DNA of 64,000 nt, taken from Candidatus Ruminococcus avistercoris. Lineage in GTDB: Bacteria > Bacillota > Clostridia > Lachnospirales > Lachnospiraceae. The translations under genes and the position numbers were made by a program. Shown in pieces: positions 42,679-51,117 of this stretch (its first letter is position 1; each line of letters starts with the position of its first letter). The notes beneath the pieces were generated by a model, which worked only from the letters and a program-made list of their open reading frames with translations, searched no databases and was not told the DNA's origin. The DNA lies in the NCBI GenBank assembly GCA_019120315.1, contig DWVJ01000004.1, forward strand, positions 1 through 64,000. The letters run 5' to 3'.

Positions 42679-43131
42679 ATGCTGGAAATAAAAGAAATGC
42701 TGCCTCAGGATGAGGCAGCGGTACTTCCCATGGTCAATGGGTTTTACCACAGCGACGCTGTGGATCATCAGGTGGATGAAAAGATTCTCAGGAAAACTTT
42801 TCTGGATGCAGTTTCCGGCGACTGCCCGGCCTTAAGAGGCGTTACCCTCTGGGAAGGAGAAAAAATGGTGGGATTCGCCTATCTGACAACCTTCTACGCC
42901 TGTGAAGTCGGAGGCGTCACCGTAATGCTGGAAGAGATCTATCTGGACGACTCCTGCCGGGGAAAGGGATACGGAACAGAATTTTTCCAGTGGATGTTCC
43001 GGGAGTATCCAGGGGCCGCCCGCTTCCGCCTGGAAGTGACGGGCGATAATGACCGCGCCGCCCGGCTCTATGAAAAGCTGGGCTTCACCTTTATGTCTTA
43101 CCGGCAGATGATCAAAGACAGAATCCTTTAA
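42679..43131 (+). CDS. GNAT-family N-acetyltransferase
   Basis: A 150-residue acetyltransferase. The acetyl-CoA loop reads R-G-K-G-Y-G-T near residue 99 and the C-terminal A-A-R-L-Y-E-K-L-G-F near 134 is typical. The substrate is unknown. The start at 42679 has GAGG 9 bases upstream; ATG at 42664 lacks a site. The last 4 bases overlap the converging PfkB gene, with no terminator between them. Confidence 0.87.
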   Translation: MLEIKEMLPQDEAAVLPMVNGFYHSDAVDHQVDEKILRKTFLDAVSGDCPALRGVTLWEGEKMVGFAYLTTFYACEVGGVTVMLEEIYLDDSCRGKGYGTEFFQWMFREYPGAARFRLEVTGDNDRAARLYEKLGFTFMSYRQMIKDRIL

Positions 43132-44039
43132 CCGGCAGTATGGATCCAGGCGGTAGCCCCCATCTGCGCAATACATCTGGCAGCCGTTTCGTTGGCAATG
43201 CGACCGCATTCCCGAAGGGGCTGCTTTTTGATGAGGCCGGAGAGAAAACCGGCGGCGAAATTGTCACCGGCTCCGGTGGTGTCCAGGCAGTGGACGCCGG
43301 GGACAGCCGGCACGATCAGCCGCTCATTTTTGCTTTTGATCAGGCACCCTTTCTTTCCCAGTTTGATGACGGCATGACCCACGCCGCAGTCCAGAAACGC
43401 ATCCGCCACATCGTCGGGATCTTCCCTGCGGGTCACCATCCGGGCTTCTTCCAGATTGGGGAAGACGAAGTCAAGACAGGAGAGCGCTTCCCGGATGTCC
43501 TCCACGGTTTCCTGATTTTTGCATTTGGTCATATCGGCACACAGGATCATGTTCTGCTTTTTCGCTTCCCGGAAAATCCGGGCATAATCGTCCGGGGAGA
43601 AAAAGGGAAAGACAAAAATACTGGCAAAACACAGCAGGTCGGATTGGCTAAAGACGCTGATATCAATATCTTCCGGACGCAGCTGCCGCAGTCCGCCCCG
43701 GTTGCTGGTGATGAAGCTGCGCTCGCCGTCCGGTTCGATCAGGACGATATTGATTCCCGTATCCATGGACGGATCCGTGACGAAGGAATCCCGGTTGATT
43801 CCATTTCGGTCACAATGCTCCTGGATGAAACGGCCGCCCAGGTCGCTGCCGATTTTACTGATCAGTTTGATGTTATGTCCCAGGTAAGAGAGTACAGTGG
43901 CCTCGTTGATGGCGTCTCCTCCCACCTGGAAAGCCAGCCGTTCCACCGGATGGGAACCGCTTTGAAATACGGATGCATCCACCGGTCCCGCGGGAAGATC
44001 AATGATGGAAGCTCCGATAATAATTGCGTCAAATGCCAT
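43128..44039 (-). CDS. PfkB-family carbohydrate kinase
   Basis: A ribokinase-like kinase of 303 aa. It has G-G-D-A-I-N-E-A near residue 40 and the ATP/anion-hole motif D-T-T-G-A-G-D-N-F-A-A-G near 252 with catalytic Asp. Substrates of this subfamily include fructose, ribose, and 2-keto-3-deoxygluconate; sequence alone does not decide. ATG at 44039 lies 8 bases after AAGGAGG; the upstream extension passes through the promoter region. Confidence 0.9.
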   Translation of the reverse strand: MAFDAIIIGASIIDLPAGPVDASVFQSGSHPVERLAFQVGGDAINEATVLSYLGHNIKLISKIGSDLGGRFIQEHCDRNGINRDSFVTDPSMDTGINIVLIEPDGERSFITSNRGGLRQLRPEDIDISVFSQSDLLCFASIFVFPFFSPDDYARIFREAKKQNMILCADMTKCKNQETVEDIREALSCLDFVFPNLEEARMVTRREDPDDVADAFLDCGVGHAVIKLGKKGCLIKSKNERLIVPAVPGVHCLDTTGAGDNFAAGFLSGLIKKQPLRECGRIANETAARCIAQMGATAWIHTAG

Positions 44040-44142
44040 AGGGCAGTCCTCCTTATGTGATATACTGTAATGAATATTTTTATCATGCAGCATTATTATA
44101 GCAGTTTTTTGTGCGGTATGCCTCATTTTTCCATAAAAATGA

Positions 44143-44171
44143 TTGAGAACGGCTGAAAAAAGAGGTATACT
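44143..44171 (+). promoter_or_regulatory. Promoter of the HIT-family gene
   Basis: TTGAGA (44143-44148), 17 bases, TATACT (44166-44171). Confidence 0.8.
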
Positions 44172-44207
44172 TATAGAAAATATGAAGGATAAAAGGAGAG
44201 ATGAATC

Positions 44208-44627
44208 ATGAAAGATCCAAATTGCGCATATTGCATGGAAGGCGATCTGGTCGCCAAATTCGGTATCAAAATCTGTGAACTGGACAATGCTCTGGTTTAT
44301 CTGTTTAAAGAGCAGAGCCACAAAGGAAGATGTATCGTAGCTACGAAATCCCATGTGCCGGATATTACCAAGCTGTCCGATGAAGAGAGAAACGGTTATT
44401 TTGCAGATATGGCAAAAGTGGCCAGCGCGATCCAGAAAGCGTTCAACCCGGACAAGATTAACATGGGCGCCTACGGCGATACGGCCGGACATACCCATTT
44501 CCATCTGGTTCCCAAATATAAAGATGAATTCGAATGGACCCAGGTATTTGCCATGAATCCGGAGCGCGTATTCTTAAGCGATGGGGAATACGAAGAAGTG
44601 ATCGCAAAAATCAAAGAAAATCTGTAA
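44208..44627 (+). CDS. HIT-family protein (histidine triad nucleotide hydrolase)
   Basis: A 139-residue cytoplasmic protein with the histidine triad G-H-T-H-F-H-L-V-P-K near residue 94 and an N-terminal C-A-Y-C pair that may bind zinc. Such proteins hydrolyse nucleoside phosphoramidates or dinucleoside polyphosphates. It has its own promoter and terminator and the ribosome-binding site AAAAGGAG. Confidence 0.93.
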   Translation: MKDPNCAYCMEGDLVAKFGIKICELDNALVYLFKEQSHKGRCIVATKSHVPDITKLSDEERNGYFADMAKVASAIQKAFNPDKINMGAYGDTAGHTHFHLVPKYKDEFEWTQVFAMNPERVFLSDGEYEEVIAKIKENL

Positions 44628-44644
44628 AGAAAAGGTCAACGAAA

Positions 44645-44686
44645 AAAGAGACGGTGAGTTTTCGTAAAAAGCTTGCCGTCTTTTTA
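44645..44686 (+). terminator. Terminator of the HIT-family gene
   Basis: GACGGTGAG pairs with CTTGCCGTC (with G-T pairs) around an A/T-rich loop, followed by TTTTT. Confidence 0.8.
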
Positions 44687-44705
44687 AAAAGAGGAGTTTA
44701 CGGAA

Positions 44706-45263
44706 ATGATAATAGCGTTAATTATAATCATAGTGATCGTCGCGCTGCTGGCCATATGGGTGGCGGCTTCCTATAACGGGTTTGTAAAGCTGCGCAACAA
44801 GACGGAAGAAGCCTTCTCCGCCATGGACGTTTCCCTGAAAAAGCGATACGATCTCATCCCTAATTTTGTGGAGACGGTAAAAGGGTATGCCGCCCATGAA
44901 TCAGCCACGCTGGAAAAAGTGATCGTGGCCAGAAATATGGCGGTGACTTCAAGGACGCCGGAGGAAACCATAAAAAATGACAACATTCTTTCCGATACCT
45001 TAAAATCCCTGTTTGCCCTTTCGGAAAATTATCCGGATCTGAAGGCCAATCAGAATTTCCTGGATCTTCAGAACCAGCTGTCCCGGATCGAGGAGGAGAT
45101 CGCCGGTTCCCGGCGCTTCTACAACGGTGTGGTCAACAAATACAATACAAAGACGGAGATGTTTCCGGGCAATCTGGTGGCCGGCGTCTTCGGTTTTCAC
45201 AGGAAGCCCCTTTACGAGGTGAACGAAGCTGCGGAACGGGAACAGGTGACGGTTAAGTTTTAG
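44706..45263 (+). CDS. lemA: LemA family protein
   Basis: A 185-residue protein with one N-terminal membrane helix (about 2-22) and a helical domain carrying Y-N-G-F-V near 24, R-Y-D-L-I-P-N near 48, and R-R-F-Y-N-G-V-V-N-K-Y-N near 138, all typical of LemA. The function is unsettled, but lemA commonly precedes a DUF2207 or TPM-domain gene, as here, 11 bases downstream. Confidence 0.93.
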   Translation: MIIALIIIIVIVALLAIWVAASYNGFVKLRNKTEEAFSAMDVSLKKRYDLIPNFVETVKGYAAHESATLEKVIVARNMAVTSRTPEETIKNDNILSDTLKSLFALSENYPDLKANQNFLDLQNQLSRIEEEIAGSRRFYNGVVNKYNTKTEMFPGNLVAGVFGFHRKPLYEVNEAAEREQVTVKF

Positions 45264-45274
45264 GGGATGAGCTT

Positions 45275-47245
45275 ATGAAAAAATTCAGGAATACGCTGTT
45301 TCTTGCGGCCTGGCTGATCATTGTTTTGCTGGCGTCCAATACCGGGGTGCTGGTTTCCATCTTTTCCCCGGAGGAAAAGGAGCAGGAGAGGGTAGAGGAA
45401 GATCCCTTCATGACCACCGGTTCCTACCAGGTTTCGCTGAAGGTGGAGAAAGATAATTCCTACATGGCGCGGGAGACGATAGCAGTTCGTTTTGACGAAT
45501 ACAGACACGGAATCTACCGTTATATTCCCGACAGAGGGCGGATCGTCCTGGCAAAGGAAGACGGAGAGCCCCGGTACATCCCCTATTACGCCGATGTGGA
45601 TCTGATCATGACCAATGAAAAGGCGCAGACCGAGGAAGAAAACGGCAATCAGGTATTCCGGTTCGGCGACGAGGATCAGACGGTGACGGGTGGAGTTTAT
45701 GATTTCGCTTTCCACTACCGGCCGGTTACCCAGGAAGGATACGAAGATTTCTACTATAATATCTTCCCTACCGGCTGGCAGAATGAGATACCGGCCGGCA
45801 GTTCCTTTGTCATCCGGTTTCCGGAGGAGTTTCCCCATGAACTGCTGGAATTTTACTGCGGAAGCTACGGAGAACAAAAAGCAGGTGAAGACGTGCTGAC
45901 GCTTTCCTGGGACAAAAATACGGTGACGGGCGTGCTGACGGAATCGCTTCCGGTGGGAAGCGGTCTGACCGGCTATGCGGATATGCCGGAAGGATATTTT
46001 ACGGACGTGACTTCGGCAAAGCATCTGTCGCTGTGGCTTGCTGCCGTTCCGGCAGTGATTCTGGCGGTGATCCTGCTGCTGTTTTTCCTGCTGGGAAGAG
46101 ACGAACCGGTCTATCCTTCCATCCAGTATTACCCGCCGGATGATCTGGACAGCGCCGCGGTGGGGTACATCGTGGACGGCAGCGTGTCGGATCAGGATGT
46201 GATCTCTTTGATCGTATACTGGGCGGATAAAGGATATATGAAGATTCTGGAGGACAAAGGGGAGAAAATCACCTTTGTCAAAATGAAAGATCTGCCGGAG
46301 AATGCGCCGGACTATGAAAGAAAAATCTTCGACGGCATCTTCGGGAAAAAAGCCGCCGTCGGAAAACAAAGGGAACTGTCTTCGTTGAAATACCGGTTTG
46401 CACAGACATTGAGTACAGCCAAGGAACAGGTGAAAAAGTATGTCAAAAAGAACGGGGGCGTTTACACGGCTGCATCCGTCAATGCCAGATGGATCAGCGT
46501 GATCCTGTCGCTGATTCCTTCCGGATTATTTCTGGCTGCATCGTCGGCCTGTTCCGTCAGTTTTGAAGCCGGATACCTGATCCTGTGGATTGTCTACGGA
46601 GTATCCGTACTGCTGCTGTGTTTGACGGTGGATCAGTGGTATTCCAGAAAACAGAAATCAAGAAAAACGCTGGTGGCAGTCAGCGTCCTGTGTCTGGTGA
46701 CCGGACTGGCGGGAATGATCTTTGCCTATCTGCATAACCTGAGCGAGGGGCGTACCTTCCGGCTGCTTTTGCCTCTGGCGGTGATGACGGCTGTATCTGC
46801 CGCCGCATCTTTGCTGGCGGCCTTTATGAAAAAGAGAACGTCTGTCTGTGTGCGCCGGATGGGTTATCTGATGGGACTGCGGGAATTCATCGAGACGGCG
46901 GAACTGGAGCGCATTCAGATGATGGCGGCGGAAAATCCCCAGTGGTTTTATCATATTCTTCCCTATGCCTATGTGTTCGGATTGTCTGACGTGTGGATCG
47001 GGAAGTTCGAGGAGATGGCTGTGCCGGCGCCCGACTGGTACGTAAACAGCACGGGAAGGCTGGATATGTTTGATCTTTATGTTTTTCACCGCTGTATGAC
47101 CCACAATCTGCACACCATCCAGGACACTCTGTCGGCGCCAAAGCCTCAGAGCAGTTCTTCCGGAAGCGGAGGGGGATTTTCCGGCGGCGGAGGCGGCGGA
47201 TTCTCAGGGGGCGGTTTTTCCGGCGGAGGCGGCGGAAGCTGGTAA
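45275..47245 (+). CDS. DUF2207 membrane protein with glycine-rich tail
   Basis: A 656-residue protein: one N-terminal helix or signal anchor, an extracytoplasmic DUF2207 domain (about 40-245, with Y-R-H-G-I-Y-R-Y near 77), a helix near 250-272, a cytoplasmic region, two more helix pairs near 400-510, and a C-terminal run of Gly/Ser ending in S-W. The Gly-rich tail is common in this family. Paired with lemA; function not known. Confidence 0.9.
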   Translation: MKKFRNTLFLAAWLIIVLLASNTGVLVSIFSPEEKEQERVEEDPFMTTGSYQVSLKVEKDNSYMARETIAVRFDEYRHGIYRYIPDRGRIVLAKEDGEPRYIPYYADVDLIMTNEKAQTEEENGNQVFRFGDEDQTVTGGVYDFAFHYRPVTQEGYEDFYYNIFPTGWQNEIPAGSSFVIRFPEEFPHELLEFYCGSYGEQKAGEDVLTLSWDKNTVTGVLTESLPVGSGLTGYADMPEGYFTDVTSAKHLSLWLAAVPAVILAVILLLFFLLGRDEPVYPSIQYYPPDDLDSAAVGYIVDGSVSDQDVISLIVYWADKGYMKILEDKGEKITFVKMKDLPENAPDYERKIFDGIFGKKAAVGKQRELSSLKYRFAQTLSTAKEQVKKYVKKNGGVYTAASVNARWISVILSLIPSGLFLAASSACSVSFEAGYLILWIVYGVSVLLLCLTVDQWYSRKQKSRKTLVAVSVLCLVTGLAGMIFAYLHNLSEGRTFRLLLPLAVMTAVSAAASLLAAFMKKRTSVCVRRMGYLMGLREFIETAELERIQMMAAENPQWFYHILPYAYVFGLSDVWIGKFEEMAVPAPDWYVNSTGRLDMFDLYVFHRCMTHNLHTIQDTLSAPKPQSSSSGSGGGFSGGGGGGFSGGGFSGGGGGSW

Positions 47246-47294
47246 AGGATTACCGGTGGACGATCTTTTGTACGTCTGATATAATAGGAGAGTC

Positions 47295-48047
47295 ATGAAT
47301 TACAGAATTACGATACAGTATGATGGAAGCCGTTATAATGGCTGGCAAAAACAGGGGAATACATCCAATACGATCCAGGGGCGGCTGGAAGAGGTCCTGG
47401 AGCGGATGGCGGGACAGGCAGTGGAGGTACACGGAGCCGGGCGCACCGATGCCGGCGTCCATGCGCTGGGGCAGACGGCAAATTTTCATCTGCAGGGAGA
47501 ATGGGATCCCGGGGAAATACGGCGGTATCTGAACCGGTATCTTCCAGATGATATCGAGGTAACCGCTATCGATCGTGTTCCGCCGCGGTTTCACAGCCGT
47601 TTAAGCGCACGGGAAAAAGTATATCGCTATCGTATCGGAACCGGAGGGCGAAAAGCCGTCTTTGAGCGGAAGTACCGGTACCTTTATCCGGGAGAACTGG
47701 ATGTGGAGGCGATGAAACAAGGCGCCGCCTTTTGTATCGGAACCCATGATTTTAAAAGTTTTTGTGCCAACCGGCACATGAAGAAATCCACGGTGCGAAC
47801 CATCACGGAAATCGCCTTCGGGCAAAAAGAAGGAGATTTGGTGATCACCTTTACCGGGGACGGTTTTCTGTACCATATGATCCGCATCCTGACCGGCACG
47901 CTGCTGGAGATCGGATCGGGACAGCGCAGACCGGAGGAAATGAAAGAGATACTGGAGGGAAAAAACCGCGCTCTGGCCGGAAGAACGGCGCCTGCGCAGG
48001 GGCTGATGCTGGTGGCAGTGCGGTATGGAGATGAATATGAAGTATGA
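47295..48047 (+). CDS. truA: tRNA pseudouridine synthase A
   Basis: Makes pseudouridine at positions 38-40 of tRNA anticodon arms. The 250-residue protein has catalytic Asp52 in G-A-G-R-T-D-A-G-V-H. AGGAG lies 4 bases before the ATG. A promoter-like TGGACG (47257-47262) and TATAAT (47280-47285) with 17-base spacing stand so near that a transcript would begin about 3 bases before the start codon; read-through from upstream may be the main source. Overlaps glf by 11 bases. Confidence 0.95.
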   Translation: MNYRITIQYDGSRYNGWQKQGNTSNTIQGRLEEVLERMAGQAVEVHGAGRTDAGVHALGQTANFHLQGEWDPGEIRRYLNRYLPDDIEVTAIDRVPPRFHSRLSAREKVYRYRIGTGGRKAVFERKYRYLYPGELDVEAMKQGAAFCIGTHDFKSFCANRHMKKSTVRTITEIAFGQKEGDLVITFTGDGFLYHMIRILTGTLLEIGSGQRRPEEMKEILEGKNRALAGRTAPAQGLMLVAVRYGDEYEV

Positions 48048-49131
48048 TTATCTGATTGTGGGTGCCGGCCTGTTCGGCAGCGTGTTTGCCAGAGAGGCCT
48101 CCCAAAGGGGATATCGGTGCCTGGTGATTGACAGAAGAAGCCATATCGGCGGAAATATTTACACAGAAGAAATTGACGGAATCTGGGTGCACAAATACGG
48201 GGCCCATATTTTCCACACATCCAACCGGAAGGTCTGGGAATATATCCGGCAGTTCGGCGAGTTCAACCATTTTATCAATTCTCCTGTGGCGATATACCAC
48301 GATGAACTGTATAACCTGCCCTTTAATATGAACACCTTCAGCCGCATGTGGAATATCCGCACGCCGGATGAGGCGAAGAGAAAAATCCGGGAGCAGATCG
48401 ACAGCCTGAATATTCAGGAGCCGAAAAACCTGGAAGAACAGGCTCTGTCCCTGGTGGGACGGGATGTCTATGAAAAGCTGGTGAAAGAATATACGGAAAA
48501 GCAGTGGGGCAGAAAGTGCACAGAACTGCCGGCATTTATCATCCGCAGACTGCCGCTGCGCTTTACCTACGACAATAATTATTTCAACGATCCCTATCAG
48601 GGGATTCCAAAAGAAGGATATACCAGGCTGGTGGAGCGGATGCTGGAAGGCATACCGGTGGAACTGAACACGGATTTTCGAACGTCGGATTATAAGAAAC
48701 TGGCCGCAAAGACGGTCTATACCGGAATGATCGATGAGTATTTCGATTATTGCCTCGGGGTGCTGGAGTATCGTTCCCTGCGGTTTGAGGAGGAACGGCT
48801 TCCCTGTGAAAACTATCAGGGGAATGCGGTGGTCAACTATACGTCCCATGAGGTGGAGTATACCAGGATTATCGAGCATAAACATTTCGATTTCGGACAG
48901 CAGCCCACCACTGTGATCACCAGGGAATATCCCAAAACATGGCAGAAGGGGGATGAACCCTATTATCCCGTCAACGACGACAGAAATATGAAACTGTTTG
49001 CAGAGTATCAGAAGCTGGCCCAAAAAGAACAGAATGTGCTCTTTGGCGGGCGGCTTGGCATGTACCGCTATTACGATATGGATAAAGTGATCGAAGCGGC
49101 TCTTTCCATGGCAGAACAGGAATTCAGATAA
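48037..49131 (+). CDS. glf: UDP-galactopyranose mutase
   Basis: A flavoenzyme of 364 aa that converts UDP-galactopyranose to UDP-galactofuranose for surface glycans. The FAD motif V-G-A-G-L-F-G-S-V-F opens it, and R-R-S-H-I-G-G-N near 33 and H-K-Y-G-A-H-I-F-H-T near 52 are diagnostic. ATG at 48037 is 6 bases after GGAG; two earlier ATGs are less well placed. Implies galactofuranose in the cell envelope, though no galactofuranosyltransferase is recognised next to it. Confidence 0.95.
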   Translation: MKYDYLIVGAGLFGSVFAREASQRGYRCLVIDRRSHIGGNIYTEEIDGIWVHKYGAHIFHTSNRKVWEYIRQFGEFNHFINSPVAIYHDELYNLPFNMNTFSRMWNIRTPDEAKRKIREQIDSLNIQEPKNLEEQALSLVGRDVYEKLVKEYTEKQWGRKCTELPAFIIRRLPLRFTYDNNYFNDPYQGIPKEGYTRLVERMLEGIPVELNTDFRTSDYKKLAAKTVYTGMIDEYFDYCLGVLEYRSLRFEEERLPCENYQGNAVVNYTSHEVEYTRIIEHKHFDFGQQPTTVITREYPKTWQKGDEPYYPVNDDRNMKLFAEYQKLAQKEQNVLFGGRLGMYRYYDMDKVIEAALSMAEQEFR

Positions 49132-49148
49132 GTTAGGAGATATGACAT

Positions 49149-49829
49149 ATGGACTTTACAAAACTTAAGGAGCAGCAAAAAGCACGGGAAGAAGAGATCC
49201 GTAAAGAGAACGAAAAAGAAAGTATCGCGCTGAAATGGCCGGATGATTATTATAAGGAGACGGATGCAAAGAAGCGCAGGACGCTTCTTTCCCAGGCTAT
49301 GGAACAGGGCCTGGAGCCGCAGGAAAATAAAATCCGTATGGATTTGTGGGAGAGACGTTACGGAAGAAAAGAAGGCGTGGATGAATTCCTGGCCTCCTGG
49401 ATTAATCTGATTTACTTTGCCAATGTGGTGAAAAAGGATCGTATTTCCATATGGCACAGGAAAGAGAAGGATCAGATCATGCGCAGTCTCTGTGTGGATA
49501 TGCTGGAGGAAGGCGATGAGAAGGTCAGAGAACTTCTGTACCTGGAGATCTGTCATATGCTGGATTTCTATATGGATATCTGTAAGACAGATAAAAAATA
49601 CAGCGGCCTGATCCTGGGACTTGGCTCCATGAGTAAGGATCGGGTGAGGGAAAAAATCGCGCTGGAATTTTATCATGTCTGTTATCATGTGCCGTCGGCG
49701 TTTACGCAGCTGGAGTCTTTCCAGATCCTGCGCAGATCGGCGCTGGACGCTTATTCTGCGAAGTTTCCGGGGCATGCCCATATTCTGCGGCATCTGATTG
49801 ACCATAACGGCGAACTGCCGGCACAATGA
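49149..49829 (+). CDS. Conserved hypothetical protein, 226 aa
   Basis: I do not recognise a functional family. The product is soluble and highly charged, begins with a Lys/Glu-rich coiled segment (about 1-25) and seems all-helical. Near the C-terminus lies Y-H-V-C-Y-H-V. AGGAG stands 9 bases before the ATG. It follows glf by 17 bases and shares its terminator, so it is probably in the truA-glf transcript, which says little about its job. Confidence 0.75.
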   Translation: MDFTKLKEQQKAREEEIRKENEKESIALKWPDDYYKETDAKKRRTLLSQAMEQGLEPQENKIRMDLWERRYGRKEGVDEFLASWINLIYFANVVKKDRISIWHRKEKDQIMRSLCVDMLEEGDEKVRELLYLEICHMLDFYMDICKTDKKYSGLILGLGSMSKDRVREKIALEFYHVCYHVPSAFTQLESFQILRRSALDAYSAKFPGHAHILRHLIDHNGELPAQ

Positions 49830-49841
49830 TGACAAAAAGCA

Positions 49842-49875
49842 GGACCGTGTATCTGTAGTGATACACGGTCCGTTT
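49842..49875. terminator. Terminator after the 226-aa hypothetical gene
   Basis: GGACCGTGTATC pairs perfectly over 12 bases with GATACACGGTCC around TGTAGT, with GTTTT after it and an AAAAAGC tract before it. It also stands at the end of the minus-strand anti-sigma gene. Confidence 0.93.
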
Positions 49876-49879
49876 TGTG

Positions 49880-50614
49880 TCATTCATGATGCCCGTGGCG
49901 GTACCCCTTTCCGGATCCGCTTTCGTGCTCCGGGTGATGGCGGCGGTACCCCTGCTGTTTTGTGCTTTGACCGGTAAGGGAAGCGATCCGGTCATAGATT
50001 TCCTTCATGGACATTTCATTTACCTCTTCCGGTGTAATGTCCGGATCCAGCGTCTGCAGTTCCTGGTAAGCCTTATATCTGCCGCAGGAGAGCCCCATGT
50101 TGTGCGCTTCGTGGGTCTCGTCGTCGGTGGCGGTATAGCAGTGGGTGTTTTCCTCGTGGCTTTTTGTGCAGGTTTGTACATTCTCCAGGATCCGGGAGCA
50201 CTGTCCGTCATTGGATCCGCCCACGGCGATGGCCATCATCTCATCCTGGGACAGAAGATCTGTGATACGTTCATTTTCCATAAGTTCAGTTATGGCGTCC
50301 TGATAGTTCATAAAGCGGATATCCAAGGTATCGGCCAGCATCTTTCCGTCACTGTTATAGCCTTCCACGGAAATCACCCGGTCAAATCGGTTGATGCTAA
50401 GCTCCAGAGAAGGATTGATATCGATGCTGATGGTGGCAGTGGGGATGAAATAAAGATAATATCCGCCGCACAGCAGTAAAAAAACGGCGACAATGGCAGC
50501 GGGAATCACAAGCCTTGGCTGCCGGCTTTTTTGTGCCAGATAAGCTTTGGTCTGGTTTTTTAACCCTTCACTGGCGGTAACCTGGTCGAAGGCTTCTTTT
50601 ATCCTGTCATACAT
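49880..50614 (-). CDS. RsgI-like membrane anti-sigma factor with His-rich tail
   Basis: A 244-residue protein: a cytoplasmic N-terminal part (about 1-35), one membrane helix (about 38-58) and an extracytoplasmic domain that starts A-T-I-S-I-D-I-N-P-S-L-E-L near 64, the hallmark of RsgI-family anti-sigma factors. Four cysteines lie in the outer region and the C-terminus is rich in His and Gly. It probably holds the neighbouring sigma factor at the membrane until an outside signal. The start at 50614 is 8 bases after GGAGG and overlaps the sigma gene by 8 bases. Confidence 0.83.
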   Translation of the reverse strand: MYDRIKEAFDQVTASEGLKNQTKAYLAQKSRQPRLVIPAAIVAVFLLLCGGYYLYFIPTATISIDINPSLELSINRFDRVISVEGYNSDGKMLADTLDIRFMNYQDAITELMENERITDLLSQDEMMAIAVGGSNDGQCSRILENVQTCTKSHEENTHCYTATDDETHEAHNMGLSCGRYKAYQELQTLDPDITPEEVNEMSMKEIYDRIASLTGQSTKQQGYRRHHPEHESGSGKGYRHGHHE

Positions 50615-51089
50615 GCGCATCACCTCCCAGCCGCTCCTTCAGCAGGTTCTTCGAACGAGCCAGAAGGGTATAGACGGTATTGGTGTTTTTCCCGAGTATT
50701 TCACTGATTTGCGGGGCCGTATATCCCTCATAGTAGTGCAGGTAAATCACCTCTCTGTATTTTCGCGGGAGGGAAATCACCGCTTCCAGTACCTCCCGGT
50801 GATCCTCCAGAAGCTGCCCGGGCTGCTCCATCAGCTGATCCAGCGAGACGGTCCGGCTGCGGAAAAAGCTTTTGATCAGATCTTTGCAGGCATTGATGGT
50901 GACGCGGATGAACCAGGCTTTTTCATGCTCCGGACTCTCAAAGGAGCGGGAGGAGAGGGCGTATTTCAAAAAAACGTTCTGGAAGATATCTTCGGTATCC
51001 GCATAATTTTTCAATTGAATCATACACAGCCGCCGGACGGTATCCGCATACCGGTCGATGGCGGCATTGATTTCCTGTTCACTTCGCAT
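50607..51089 (-). CDS. ECF-type RNA polymerase sigma factor
   Basis: A 160-residue sigma factor with region 2 (D-T-E-D-I-F-Q-N-V-F near 31) and region 4 (L-P-R-K-Y-R-E-V-I-Y-L-H-Y-Y near 107, with the helix-turn-helix Y-T-A-P-Q-I-S-E-I-L). No region 1 or 3 is present. It directs transcription of a small regulon, probably envelope stress genes. Translationally coupled to the RsgI-like gene, which should be its inhibitor. It begins 28 bases after the PTS IIC gene. Confidence 0.92.
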   Translation of the reverse strand: MRSEQEINAAIDRYADTVRRLCMIQLKNYADTEDIFQNVFLKYALSSRSFESPEHEKAWFIRVTINACKDLIKSFFRSRTVSLDQLMEQPGQLLEDHREVLEAVISLPRKYREVIYLHYYEGYTAPQISEILGKNTNTVYTLLARSKNLLKERLGGDAHV

Positions 51090-51117
51090 GGTATCTCATC
51101 CGCTTCGTATTTTGTAT

